Shown piece after piece: positions 7,700 to 16,458 of a DNA stretch of 64,000 bases. Positions within the stretch are counted from its first letter, which is position 1, and each line of letters opens with the position of its first letter. The translations under genes were made by a program, and so were the position numbers. The notes under the pieces are model-generated. The model was not told the origin of the DNA. It did no database searches and saw nothing but the letters and a program-made list of their open reading frames with translations. Source of the stretch: an uncultured Bacillaceae bacterium (GTDB lineage: Bacteria; Bacillota; Bacilli; Bacillales; Caldibacillaceae); NCBI GenBank assembly GCA_937934645.1, contig CALGYZ010000065.1, forward strand, positions 62,001 to 126,000, given 5' to 3'.

Positions 7700-8629
7700 T
7701 TATTCTTCATCGACAAACAAATCCGATGATAAATATCTTTCGCCGGTATCCGGGGCCAAGCATAATACCCGTGCATCTTTCGGCATTCTTTTTGCCGTTT
7801 CGATCGCAAAATGGGCGGCTGCAGCGCCGGAAGCCCCGACAAAGATGCCTTCTTCCGCAGCCAGACGGCGGGCCATGATTTGTGCATCTTTATCTTTGAT
7901 CAGAAGAATTTCGTCAATAATTTCCCGGTTTAAGATCTCCGGTACAAATCCTGGCCCCGTACCCGGAATTTTATGTGGTCCCGGTTTACCTCCGGACAAG
8001 ACGGGGGAGCCCTTTGGCTCAACAACGTAAATTTTCAAACCGGGGATCTTTTTCTTCAACTCTTCACCGGTACCGGTGACGGTTCCGCCGGTTCCTGCTG
8101 TCAGAACAAAAGCATCCAGCTCTCCGTCAAAGGCTTCGTAAATCTCTTCAGCGGTCGTATATCTGTGGGCATCCGGATTTGCCGGATTTTCAAATTGCAT
8201 CGGGATAAAACTGTGCGGAATTTGCTCAGCGAGCTCATTGGCTTTCTTAATGGCCCCTTTCATCCGTTCATTTGCAGGGGTTAAATACACTTCCGCACCG
8301 TAAGCTTTTAAAATCCGCACCCGTTCTTCCGTTGCATTATCAGGCATTGTCATAATACAGCGGTATCCTTTTGCCGCACTGACCATGGCCAGCCCGATTC
8401 CGGTATTTCCGGAAGTCGGTTCAATAATCGTACTTTTTCCGGGAATCAGTTTTCCTGCCTTCTCCGCTTCACGGATCATGTTGGCAGCGGCCCGGTCTTT
8501 AACACTTCCTCCGGGATTAAAGGATTCCAATTTTATATAAACATTTGCCCCGTCGGGATCGGGCAGCCGGTTCAATTTTATGACAGGAGTATTTCCGATT
8601 AAATCTAGTATCGAGTTGTAAATTTTCAT
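7700..8629 (-). CDS. cysK: Cysteine synthase family protein (CysK/YtkP type)
   Basis: A PLP-dependent O-acetylserine sulfhydrylase of about 309 residues, making cysteine from O-acetylserine and sulfide. The PLP lysine is Lys44 in GGSVKDR; the substrate loop TSGNTG is at 72-77, and GTGGTVTGTG and the C-terminal APDTGERYLS bind the cofactor phosphate and ring. The MKIYNS opening resembles the YtkP branch more than the main CysK. ATG 8629 is preferred over 8635 because it lies seven bases from AAGGAAGG. The gene is divergent from a sulfonate-type ABC operon, which suggests a shared sulfur regulon. Confidence 0.88.
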   Translation of the reverse strand: MKIYNSILDLIGNTPVIKLNRLPDPDGANVYIKLESFNPGGSVKDRAAANMIREAEKAGKLIPGKSTIIEPTSGNTGIGLAMVSAAKGYRCIMTMPDNATEERVRILKAYGAEVYLTPANERMKGAIKKANELAEQIPHSFIPMQFENPANPDAHRYTTAEEIYEAFDGELDAFVLTAGTGGTVTGTGEELKKKIPGLKIYVVEPKGSPVLSGGKPGPHKIPGTGPGFVPEILNREIIDEILLIKDKDAQIMARRLAAEEGIFVGASGAAAAHFAIETAKRMPKDARVLCLAPDTGERYLSSDLFVDEE

Positions 8630-8726
8630 GTCCATGCCTTCCTTCTTTTGATTGCTTATAATTCCTATATAATTAATATGTTTATTGTTATTTTATAATA
8701 AGATTGGGAGAATTACAATTGTATTC

Positions 8727-8744
8727 TGTCAGTTTCACCTGACA
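8727..8744. promoter_or_regulatory. Dyad in the cysK-ABC divergent region, possible operator
   Basis: TGTCAG-TTTCAC-CTGACA is a perfect 6-6-6 dyad in the intergenic region between the divergent sulfur genes, 21 bases before the -35 box of the ABC operon. It does not match any operator I can name with confidence. Confidence 0.4.
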
Positions 8745-8764
8745 AGGGAAAATACACAAATTCC

Positions 8765-8792
8765 TTGACAATTTTATTTTTAATAATATTAT
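8765..8792 (+). promoter_or_regulatory. Sigma-A promoter of the sulfonate-type ABC operon
   Basis: TTGACA at 8765-8770 and TATTAT at 8787-8792 with a 16-base spacer. The -10 lies in the palindrome AATAATATTATT, about 60 bases before the ATPase start. Confidence 0.6.
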
Positions 8793-8852
8793 TAAACTTA
8801 TAAATCATATTAAGCTTATCGGAATAATACAATTAAATTCAGGAGGGAAAAA

Positions 8853-9638
8853 ATGTTTCTTTATTTAAAAAATATCTGTAAAAGCTTTGAAAATCACGGA
8901 AAAAAAGAGCTGGTGCTGAAAAATATCCGGCTGCGGGTAGAGAAAGGTGAATTTGTTTCCCTCTTGGGACCGTCCGGATGCGGAAAATCGACATTATTAT
9001 CCATTATTGCCGGCCTGGAAAAGCCGACGGACGGAGCGGTATATTTGGATGAAAAACCAGTGATCCGCCCCGGAAAGGACCGCGGTATGGTTTTTCAGCA
9101 GGCTGCTTTATTTCCATGGCTAACGGTGGAGGAAAACATCTGTTTTCCGTTGCGGAAAGAAATGAAAAAGAAAGAAGCGCTGGCTGTTGCACATAAATAT
9201 TTGGAACTCGTACAATTGCGGCCGTATGCAAAATACCATCCGCATGAGTTGTCAGGCGGCATGCAGCAACGGGTGGCCATTGCCCGAGCGCTGGCGATGG
9301 ATCCGGAAGTATTGTTAATGGATGAACCGTTCAGTGCCCTGGATGAACAAACGAGAATGATGCTCCAACAAGAGTTGGAAAATATATGGATGGAGACAAG
9401 AAAAACAATTATTTTTGTCACCCATAGCATCCAGGAAGCGATTACCTTATCCGACCGCATTATCGTTATGGGGAGACATCCGGGAAGAATAATCAAAGAA
9501 TTTTCGGTCAACATTCCCAGACCGAGAAATGAATATTTACATGAATTTTCTGCTTATGAGAAGGAAATTATTCAACTATTAAAATTAGAAATCGAAAAAA
9601 AGGAAGAAGTGGATAGCAGCTATGCAGTTAGCAGTTAA
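8853..9638 (+). CDS. ABC transporter ATPase, nitrate/sulfonate/taurine family
   Basis: The cytoplasmic ATPase of an importer. Walker A GPSGCGKST is at residues 39-47, the signature LSGGMQQR at about 131, Walker B LLMDEP follows, and the H-loop is in FVTHSIQEA. The sequence belongs to the SsuB/TauB/NrtD group. Its stop overlaps the permease start by 17 bases, so the two are translationally coupled. Divergence from cysteine synthase favours a sulfur compound as substrate; nitrate or a thiamine precursor cannot be excluded from the sequence. Confidence 0.88.
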   Translation: MFLYLKNICKSFENHGKKELVLKNIRLRVEKGEFVSLLGPSGCGKSTLLSIIAGLEKPTDGAVYLDEKPVIRPGKDRGMVFQQAALFPWLTVEENICFPLRKEMKKKEALAVAHKYLELVQLRPYAKYHPHELSGGMQQRVAIARALAMDPEVLLMDEPFSALDEQTRMMLQQELENIWMETRKTIIFVTHSIQEAITLSDRIIVMGRHPGRIIKEFSVNIPRPRNEYLHEFSAYEKEIIQLLKLEIEKKEEVDSSYAVSS

Positions 9639-10380
9639 ACGAATCATTTTCTTTATATCCGTTTTTCTCCTGTGGGAATTATTAATCCGGGTTATGTCTG
9701 TTCCGGCTGTTGTTTTGCCAGCGCCTTCGGATATTTTTCTCAGTTTAAAGGAAAGTGTGGCGGACGGCACATTATTCCGGGATTTGAGCGCCAGTTTTTT
9801 TCGACTTTTTATCGGTTTGCTCCTGGCGTTGTTCATTGGTTCCGCCCTCGGCATTCTTCTGGCGAAATCAAAAACGGCGGACGAAACTTTGGGATCGGTC
9901 ATTCTTGCATTGCAAAGCATACCGAGCATTGTCTGGCTGCCTCTGGCCATTATGTGGTTCGGTTTAAATGAAAAAGCTGTGATATTTATTGTCATTCTTG
10001 GCGGAGCGATCGTGATGACGATTAATGTCCGCACCGGGCTCAAGAATATCTCTCCAATTTATATAAAAGCGGCCCAAACCATGGGCTCTAAAGGACTGGA
10101 TCTGTTCTTTCGGGTCATGCTTCCCGCATCCGTTCCGTATTTTGTAACTGGAACACGGCTGGCCTGGGCTTTTGCCTGGCGGGCACTGATGGCAGGGGAA
10201 TTATTAAGTACAGGACCCGGATTGGGGTATACGTTAAAATATGCCTCCGATTTCGGTCGGATGGATATGGTGATGGCGATTATGATCGTTATTGCTTTAA
10301 TCGGCATCTTGGCGGACTTGGTTTTATTCCGTAGGATTGAACAGAAAGTAAGAATGAAGTGGGGTCTTGAACAAAATTAA
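9622..10380 (+). CDS. ABC transporter permease, nitrate/sulfonate/taurine family
   Basis: A 252-residue inner-membrane permease with about six hydrophobic helices. The EAA-type coupling loop is seen as IKAAQTMGSKGLDLFFRVMLPASVPY near residues 148-173. The C-terminal GPGLGYTLKYASDFGRMDMV segment is typical of SsuC/TauC. It overlaps the ATPase gene and is followed 17 bases later by the binding protein. It is an intact counterpart of the truncated permease at 4059-4300. Confidence 0.87.
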   Translation: MQLAVKRIIFFISVFLLWELLIRVMSVPAVVLPAPSDIFLSLKESVADGTLFRDLSASFFRLFIGLLLALFIGSALGILLAKSKTADETLGSVILALQSIPSIVWLPLAIMWFGLNEKAVIFIVILGGAIVMTINVRTGLKNISPIYIKAAQTMGSKGLDLFFRVMLPASVPYFVTGTRLAWAFAWRALMAGELLSTGPGLGYTLKYASDFGRMDMVMAIMIVIALIGILADLVLFRRIEQKVRMKWGLEQN

Positions 10381-10397
10381 ATCGTGAGGTGAACAAA

Positions 10398-11399
10398 ATG
10401 AAAAGATGGATTTTTTCTGTATTTGCCCTATTACTTCTTGTGGTATTAACTGCTTGCGGAAGCAATGAAACAACTTCGGGAGGGAATAAAAAAGAAAAGC
10501 TCGTGCTAGGATATTTTCCGAATATTGATCACATCCCGGCAATGGTCGCCAAAGAAAAGAGGTATTATGAAGAAGCGCTCGGCGAGGATGTTGAAATCGA
10601 ATATAAAACGTTTCCCGACGGGGGCACCTTTATGACGGCGTTAAAATCCGGAGAAATCGATGCCGGACTGGTCGGGCCGGCTCCCGTAATGAATAACTAT
10701 TCCAACGGGGCGGATGTAAAAATTATTGCCGGCGCGTCTTCCGGCGGTACAGTAGTAGTAGCAAGTGAACAAAGTGGCATTACCAGTGTGGAAGAAATTG
10801 CCGGAAAGACATTCATCACTCCGGGAATTGGCTGCACTCATAACGTGCAATTCGAAGCGTATTTGCAGGAACTTGGCAATAAAGAATTGACTTCAGAGAG
10901 AATTGGCGGAACTTTAAAGCATGTGACTGGAAATCCAGCATCTTATCAGTCCATGTTTGAATCCGGGAAAGTGGATTTAGCTGCTGTTCCGGAACCGTGG
11001 GCTTCCATTCTTGTGGAAAACGGGGCAAACGTTGTGGTCAGCACAGAAGAAATTGCTTACGGGGAAACATTGCCCAATACCGTTTTTGTAGCACGCGGCC
11101 AATTAATTGAAGAAAATAAAGAACTTGTGGAAAAATTGATGCAAGCCCATAAGAAATCCGTAGACTTTATCAATAACAATCCGGATGAAGCACGGAAAAT
11201 TGCGGTCAATTCGATCAAAGAGATCACCAATCAGGAAATGGACGAAGAAATTGTGAAAAAAGCTATGGATCGCATTACGTATACAACCGAGGTTGATGAG
11301 CAGGTGTTGAAAGATTTCGCCGAATCTTCATATGAACTGAAATTTTTAAAAGAAAAACCTTCATTTGACGGATTGGTCGAAACCGTACTTGCAAAATAA
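10398..11399 (+). CDS. ABC substrate-binding lipoprotein, SsuA/NMT1-like
   Basis: A lipid-anchored binding protein of about 333 residues. The lipobox LTAC puts the modified Cys at residue 20. The mature part begins KLVLGYFPNIDHIPAMVAKE, a hallmark of the SsuA/TauA/NMT1-type solute-binding fold, and continues through DAGLVGPAPVMNNY and AVPEPWASIL. ATG 10398 lies behind GTGAGGTG; a GTG at 10389 is less likely. As the last gene of the operon it is closed by a terminator. The ligand is probably an organosulfur compound by context. Confidence 0.87.
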   Translation: MKRWIFSVFALLLLVVLTACGSNETTSGGNKKEKLVLGYFPNIDHIPAMVAKEKRYYEEALGEDVEIEYKTFPDGGTFMTALKSGEIDAGLVGPAPVMNNYSNGADVKIIAGASSGGTVVVASEQSGITSVEEIAGKTFITPGIGCTHNVQFEAYLQELGNKELTSERIGGTLKHVTGNPASYQSMFESGKVDLAAVPEPWASILVENGANVVVSTEEIAYGETLPNTVFVARGQLIEENKELVEKLMQAHKKSVDFINNNPDEARKIAVNSIKEITNQEMDEEIVKKAMDRITYTTEVDEQVLKDFAESSYELKFLKEKPSFDGLVETVLAK

Positions 11400-11408
11400 C
11401 AGATTAAG

Positions 11409-11438
11409 CTCCCGTTATTATGACGGGAGTTTTTGTTT
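11409..11438 (+). terminator. Terminator of the sulfonate-type ABC operon
   Basis: CTCCCGT/ACGGGAG with a seven-base loop, then TTTTTGTTT. Confidence 0.88.
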
Positions 11439-11519
11439 ACTCGGTTGAAGGAAATGTACGGAACTTTAAGATATTTCTCGCATAAAATATTTTTGATCAT
11501 TTAGTCCGGGGGGAGTTAT

Positions 11520-12071
11520 ATGTATTATTATGTTCCTAATGGCTGGCCGACTCCGTATGCAATGATGTTCGGAGGTACGCCCTTGTTCGGACAGTTTCAT
11601 TATTTGCACCACGGATATATGGATTCCGGTCAATACGTGATGGCTGACCTGGGTCCAAATCCGCTTGCTGTTAATATTAACCGTGCTGCCAGAAACAATC
11701 GGAATTTCCGTACGGCTTTATGGACGGGTAAACATTTGCAGGTGACACTCATGAGCATCAATCCGGGTGAGGATATCGGGCTGGAAATCCACCGGGATCT
11801 CGATCAGTTTTTACGGGTGGAACAGGGTAGGGGAGTCGTTTTGATGGGGAAAAACCGCTACAGGCCCGATTACCATATGGGAGTCGGAAAGGATTCGGCA
11901 ATAATGGTACCGGCTGGAACGTGGCATAACGTGATCAATACAGGTAGCGAGCCGTTAAAGCTCTATTCCATTTATGCCCCGCCGGAACATCCGCATGGCA
12001 CCGTACATGCTACAAAAAAAGAGGCATTGGAAGCTGAAGAAGACCACCGTAAAAAAGACGCAGGGCTGTAA
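11520..12071 (+). CDS. Cupin-domain protein
   Basis: A 183-residue single-domain cupin. The first cupin motif is in GEDIGLEIHRDLDQFLRVEQG (split here by one conserved Gly at each end) and the second in PAGTWHNVINTG, giving metal ligands from His, Asp/Glu and His residues. The N-terminus (MYYYVPNGWPTPYAMMFGG) is rich in Tyr, Pro and Gly, as seen in some spore or surface proteins of Bacillus. There is no signal peptide. The start follows GGGGGGAG. Its substrate is unknown. It is monocistronic with a terminator overlapping the stop codon. Confidence 0.8.
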   Translation: MYYYVPNGWPTPYAMMFGGTPLFGQFHYLHHGYMDSGQYVMADLGPNPLAVNINRAARNNRNFRTALWTGKHLQVTLMSINPGEDIGLEIHRDLDQFLRVEQGRGVVLMGKNRYRPDYHMGVGKDSAIMVPAGTWHNVINTGSEPLKLYSIYAPPEHPHGTVHATKKEALEAEEDHRKKDAGL

Positions 12072-12090
12072 GGAGTCCTGCGCTTTTTCT
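12059..12090 (+). terminator. Terminator of the cupin gene
   Basis: CGCAGG and CCTGCG pair, with the stop codon in the loop, followed by CTTTTTCTT. Confidence 0.75.
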
Positions 12091-12491
12091 TGCCGATTTT
12101 TCCATCAATTCTCAAGCAGGTTCTCTTGCATAAACAATGCTGCATATTTTTTATTCATGGAAGAACAAGTGTTGAGGGAACAAAAAATCGTAGTTTTATT
12201 ACCGGGTACGGTTTATTGTTGGTTAATGAAATATATTTTAAAAAACAAAATAAAAAAATCACTGAAAATATTGACTTGACAGGCCAATTGGGAATATTCT
12301 TATCATATATGTATTTCATGAAAAATTATGCGGATCCGGAATACTGATTTCTGATTTTTTGAATAAAAACGTTTATTCATATAACTCTTTCAATAAACAC
12401 CGTGATCTTGCTTTAAATGATTTGAAATATTTGATTTACATACTTAAAACAATCCTATCTTAATAAAACCAGTAATATCGGAGGTAATATA
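12072..12491 (+). other. 420-base regulatory region before carbamate kinase
   Basis: No gene is recognised here. It is AT-rich. TTGACA at 12276 has a poorly spaced -10 candidate TATCAT at 12301. A perfect 8-4-8 palindrome lies at 12360-12379. The distance from that palindrome to the arcC start (about 110 bases) leaves room for a leader. Confidence 0.5.
12360..12379. promoter_or_regulatory. Perfect palindrome, candidate ArgR/AhrC operator
   Basis: TGAATAAA-AACG-TTTATTCA is a perfect inverted repeat. TGAATAAA and TTTATTCA resemble the half-site of Bacillus arginine (ARG) boxes. It precedes arcC, a common target of ArgR-type regulators, so the assignment is plausible but not proven. Confidence 0.45.
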
Positions 12492-13451
12492 ATGAGCAAA
12501 ATTGTCGTAGCTTTTGGCGGAAATGCAATTATAAAAGAAGGAGAAAAAGGAACAATCGAGGAACAAAAGAAAAATATTGTGGAGAGTATGGAACCAATCG
12601 TCGGTTTTATTAAACAAGGCCATTCTGTCGTAATTACCCACGGTAACGGTCCGCAAGTAGGAAATGCATTGATCCGTTCAAAGATGGCTGCTTCCAAAGT
12701 TTCGCCGCATCCTTTGGACGTTTGCGGAGCTGAAACCCAGGGAAGTCTTGGTTATTTAATCCAGCAAACACTCAGAAATAAACTGGATGAACACAATATT
12801 GATAAAAGAGTTGTGTCAATTATTACCCAAACTGTTGTTTCAAAAGACGATGATGCATTTCAAAATCCGATAAAACCGATCGGTCCTTTTTATACAAAGG
12901 ATGAAATGGAGAAGTTTAAAGAAACCAGTGTTACGTTTGTTGAAGACAGCGGAAGAGGATATAGAAAAGTTGTACCTTCGCCAAAACCGGTTGAAATTAT
13001 TGAAAAGGATGCAATCAAGGTCTTGCTGGATCAAGATTTTATTGTGATTGCAGCAGGCGGGGGCGGTGTGCCGGTTGTCAAGAAAAAAGGACAAATCGAA
13101 GGTGTGGAAGCGGTCATTGACAAAGACTTTACGAGTGCATTGTTAGCTGCGGAACTTGGGGCGGACTATTTATTTATATTAACCGGGGTTGAGCAAGTAG
13201 CGCTTGATTTTGGAAAACCGACACAAAAAAATCTGTCCGAACTAACCGTTGAAGATGCTGTACGCTATTTAGAGGAAGGACAGTTCCCGGAAGGCAGCAT
13301 GGGGCCGAAAATAGAGGCAGCTTTATTATTTTTGAATAAGGGTGGAAAAAATGTCATTATTACCTCGATCGATAAACTCCAGGATGCCCTTGACGGTAAG
13401 ACAGGAACACGGATTGTCAAAAAGCATGCCCAATATCAACTCGTGAAATAG
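12492..13451 (+). CDS. arcC: Carbamate kinase
   Basis: A 319-residue cytosolic kinase that transfers phosphate from carbamoyl phosphate to ADP, yielding ATP, CO2 and ammonia. The start VVAFGGNAI, HGNGPQVG at 50-57 and the AAGGGGVPV loop near 193 are typical of the amino-acid kinase fold of ArcC. No arginine deiminase or ornithine carbamoyltransferase gene adjoins it, so it stands alone here, perhaps serving other carbamoyl-phosphate sources such as purine or allantoin breakdown. The ribosome site is GGAGG six bases upstream. Confidence 0.93.
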   Translation: MSKIVVAFGGNAIIKEGEKGTIEEQKKNIVESMEPIVGFIKQGHSVVITHGNGPQVGNALIRSKMAASKVSPHPLDVCGAETQGSLGYLIQQTLRNKLDEHNIDKRVVSIITQTVVSKDDDAFQNPIKPIGPFYTKDEMEKFKETSVTFVEDSGRGYRKVVPSPKPVEIIEKDAIKVLLDQDFIVIAAGGGGVPVVKKKGQIEGVEAVIDKDFTSALLAAELGADYLFILTGVEQVALDFGKPTQKNLSELTVEDAVRYLEEGQFPEGSMGPKIEAALLFLNKGGKNVIITSIDKLQDALDGKTGTRIVKKHAQYQLVK

Positions 13452-13953
13452 TAATAGGAAGAAAGTGTATAAAACTTTTTAAACAGTTAAGAATTTGAAG
13501 AAAGAGGGAATGATTTTGGTCTGGAAACCATATATATTGGTACCGGATGAACCCCCTTCCGTATCACAGGATCATCCCCTCTTTTATACGGACAACGCTG
13601 TTCAAACGAGATTAAAATTGATGCATCAATATTCTTAAACAATGAAATGGCTTTAAGGAACTTGTTTCCGGAATATGTTGCTGTCTCCGGAAAATAACGT
13701 AGGTTCAGGACTGCATAAAGACATACGTGTAAAGGCATAATCAGAAATTATGAACGTCATAAACGATACGACGGAAGATCATCGGAATCACATTAAACTT
13801 TTTCTCATTATCCTTACACTGCATTAAATGACGAAAAACGACTAATTTCACATATTTACTTGCAATTTTTGTTGCATCTTGTAAAACATATACTTTCATT
13901 TAAAAGCAGTCCGTTATACAATGAATTTAGTATAATAGAGCGGAGAGACATGT
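13452..13953 (+). other. 500-base gene-poor region
   Basis: A possible terminator of arcC lies at 13501-13587. A short frame without a good start, at about 13535-13696, ends in ASIFLNNEMALRNLFPEYVA before a TAA, and could be the tail of a decayed gene. Nothing else is recognised before the lipobox-bearing deacetylase. Confidence 0.4.
13501..13587 (+). terminator. Candidate long terminator of arcC
   Basis: AAAGAGGG-ATGAT and ATCAT-CCCTCTTT pair over a long internal region and are followed by TTTTAT. The large loop makes the call uncertain. Confidence 0.4.
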
Positions 13954-15384
13954 ATGAAAAAAGAGCTTTTTGTATTGATGTTCATTTTGTGTACCGGACT
14001 GTTTTTGCATGCCTGTCAAACGAATATGGCTTTGAAAACGATTAATAAAATAGATGAAAAGAAAACGACCACTTCGTCTTCCGGGTATCCTGATGTTGAG
14101 ATTGAATCGACAACGGTCGAAAATGGAACCTATCAATATTCTGTTCACATACCGAAGTTAAATGCGGATGCTTGGAATATGGAAATCAAGCGCTGGACGG
14201 ATCAGGAAATTCGTCGGTTTATAAAAGACGCTGCGGGAAAAAAGCATTCTAATGAATTGCATATAGATTTCCAAATTTATACGGTCTCTGAAAACTTTTT
14301 GTCTGTTAAGTTCAAAAAATCTCAAACTTTATATAACGAAAAACCGGATGAAGAAACTGTAACATTCAATTATGACCGGAAAAACAACCGGTTTTTATCG
14401 ATAATTGATTTGTTTCAGAAGGATTCAGGATTTTTACCATTTTTGTCTATACTTTCGTTTGAAAAGTTAAGGGCCGATGAAAATATATCCGGAACGGCGG
14501 ACAGGGAGCAAATTCTTAAGGGAGTGGAACCCGCCGCAGATAACTTCCGCAACTTTTTGATCAAAGACGGAAAGCTAATTCTGCTATTTGATCCTGCCCA
14601 ATTCGGTATGGATTCCGGAACAGAAATTGAAGTTGCCTTAACCTACGATGAACTGAAAGATTTTCTGAATAAAGAATATATTCAAAGTTTCAATATCCAG
14701 GAAAAACAGCCGGAAAAAGATTTGGAAAAAGCCAAAAAATCAACTGAACAGAAAAAAAACTCTCTCGACCCGGATAAAAAACATGTGGCTTTAACATTTG
14801 ATGACGGCCCCCATCCGGATGTTACGCCGCAAATTTTGGATAAATTAAAGGAATACGATGCCCGGGCAACATTTTTCGTTTTAGGAAACCGCGTGGAATT
14901 TTATCCGGATATATTACAACGTATCCTGGATGAAGGCCATGAGATTGGAAATCATTCATGGAGCCATCCGCAATTAACAAAGCTGTCCAAGGAAGAAATT
15001 ATAAGCCAATTAGCTCGGACTGATGAACAAATAAAGAAAGTTACAGGCGAAAACACTGCTATTATGCGTCCGCCCTACGGTGCCATCAATGATGAAGTAA
15101 GTGCTTATATCAATAAGCCGATTATTCAATGGTCTGTAGATACAAGGGATTGGAAAGTCAGGAATGCCGATGCCATTTTCTCAACTGTAAAAAGTCAGGT
15201 GACAGACGGATCGATTATTTTGATGCACGATATTTATCCGTCCACTGCGAAATCGCTTGATAAAGTTTTAGAATGGCTGGATAAAAGTGGCTATCAAGTT
15301 GTGACTGTTGGTGAACTACTCGGCTATACAACGGATCCGGAAACCATTGAAGCCGGTAAAATTTATTATTCCCGTGCGGAATAA
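13954..15384 (+). CDS. pdaC: PdaC-like polysaccharide deacetylase lipoprotein
   Basis: A 476-residue cell-surface enzyme predicted to remove acetyl groups from peptidoglycan. A signal peptide ends in LHAC (Cys21, possible lipoprotein). The N-terminal half is the DUF4163/DUF3298 pair (about 45-230). The C-terminal half is the NodB domain: TFDDGPHP near 281, HSWSHP near 333, RPPYG near 372 and LMHD near 423, so the metal triad and catalytic base are present. Size and order of domains match PdaC of B. subtilis. It is monocistronic. Confidence 0.9.
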   Translation: MKKELFVLMFILCTGLFLHACQTNMALKTINKIDEKKTTTSSSGYPDVEIESTTVENGTYQYSVHIPKLNADAWNMEIKRWTDQEIRRFIKDAAGKKHSNELHIDFQIYTVSENFLSVKFKKSQTLYNEKPDEETVTFNYDRKNNRFLSIIDLFQKDSGFLPFLSILSFEKLRADENISGTADREQILKGVEPAADNFRNFLIKDGKLILLFDPAQFGMDSGTEIEVALTYDELKDFLNKEYIQSFNIQEKQPEKDLEKAKKSTEQKKNSLDPDKKHVALTFDDGPHPDVTPQILDKLKEYDARATFFVLGNRVEFYPDILQRILDEGHEIGNHSWSHPQLTKLSKEEIISQLARTDEQIKKVTGENTAIMRPPYGAINDEVSAYINKPIIQWSVDTRDWKVRNADAIFSTVKSQVTDGSIILMHDIYPSTAKSLDKVLEWLDKSGYQVVTVGELLGYTTDPETIEAGKIYYSRAE

Positions 15385-15410
15385 CAGACTCAAAGTTGTA
15401 AGGATGGATA

Positions 15411-15445
15411 GATTCCGGTTGTCAATACCGGAGTCTTTTCTCTTT
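15411..15445 (+). terminator. Terminator of the pdaC-like gene
   Basis: GATTCCGGT/ACCGGAGTC with one wobble pair and a T-rich tail. Confidence 0.65.
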
Positions 15446-15551
15446 ACTAATATGATTCTCTGAAATCATATTTTCACAATCAATTTATGCGGAAATATAT
15501 CATTTCAACACCGGAAATTACGCTTAGAAAAGAGTATATGATTTTGTAAAT

Positions 15552-15580
15552 TTGAGAAAAATCCTGTTCTTTACTATAAT
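15552..15580 (+). promoter_or_regulatory. Sigma-A promoter of the L25/Ctc gene
   Basis: TTGAGA at 15552-15557 and TATAAT at 15575-15580 with a 17-base spacer. No sigma-B-type promoter was seen, unlike ctc of B. subtilis. Confidence 0.7.
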
Positions 15581-15657
15581 GGAGTAGAATCATTGCATTT
15601 ACATAGAGAAAGAATAGCAGAAATGAAAAAATTTTTTATGACGGAAGGTGACGTGAA

Positions 15658-16260
15658 GTGAGTAATCTTTTAGCTGCAGAAGTGAGGGAAGATTTTAGAA
15701 GATCTGCACTTAATAAGTTAAGAAACGAAGGAAAAGTTCCCGCAGTAGTATACGGAAAAGATAAAGAAACAAAAGCGATTGCCGTTGACCGTGTTGAACT
15801 ATTAAAATTGCTCAGAAAAGATGGAAGAAATGCCATTATTTCCTTGGAAGTCAACGGTAACAGGGAAAATGTCATGTTAACAGATTATCAGACTGATATG
15901 ATCTCCAATGAAATCCTTCATGTTGATTTTCTCCTTGTTGATATGGATCAAGAACTCCAAACAAAAGTTCCAGTTTCTATAGTTGGCGAAGCTGCCGGCG
16001 TAAAATCAGGCGGTGTAATTCAGCTTGATATGGACGAATTGCAGGTTACTGCAAAGCCGAAGGAAATTCCGGAAGTTATAGAGATTGATGTGTCAGAGCT
16101 TGAAATCGGCAACAGCGTAAAAGTTAGCGATATTGTAAATAACTATCCGAATGTTACATTTAACCATGAAGATGATGAAGTAATCTTATCCATAGTTACA
16201 GCCAAAGCAACAGCTGCTGAAGAAGAGGAAGAAAAGGAAGAAGAAACAGTCGAAGCATAA
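15658..16260 (+). CDS. ctc: 50S ribosomal protein L25 / general stress protein Ctc
   Basis: A 200-residue two-domain L25 (TL5/Ctc) protein binding 5S rRNA. The N-terminal L25 domain (about 1-90) holds RRSALNKLRNEGKVPAVVYG; the C-terminal TL5 beta domain runs to about 180, then an acidic Glu-rich tail typical of Ctc. Translation starts at GTG 15658 after AAGGTGA. The usual upstream partner prs is not adjacent, and the gene is monocistronic with its own promoter and terminator. Confidence 0.92.
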   Translation: MSNLLAAEVREDFRRSALNKLRNEGKVPAVVYGKDKETKAIAVDRVELLKLLRKDGRNAIISLEVNGNRENVMLTDYQTDMISNEILHVDFLLVDMDQELQTKVPVSIVGEAAGVKSGGVIQLDMDELQVTAKPKEIPEVIEIDVSELEIGNSVKVSDIVNNYPNVTFNHEDDEVILSIVTAKATAAEEEEEKEEETVEA

Positions 16261-16267
16261 TAACAGT

Positions 16268-16303
16268 AAAAAAGATGCCAATCACAACGGCATCTTTTTT
16301 TTT
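16268..16303 (+). terminator. Terminator of the ctc gene
   Basis: AAAAAGATGCC/GGCATCTTTTT with nine bases in the loop and a run of nine T. Confidence 0.9.
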
Positions 16304-16458
16304 GGGAATTTGATATACGTATGAAGTTTTTTCGTTTATTTATTCCGGGAAATCATATTGGATGTTTCATTGGTTGTATACATTTCATGGCCCTGCCGGA
16401 TTCCATTTTATGGTATGGTAGTTTTTGAGTAATGAGGTTCTTTCCGGAGGTGTTCCGA

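Noticed and set aside
12090..12347. Short frames in the region before arcC
   Set aside because: They have no ribosome sites and odd composition in a clear regulatory region.
12360..12379. Catabolite-response (cre) element before arcC
   Set aside because: The central CG is right but the outer positions do not match the cre consensus; the arginine-box reading fits better.
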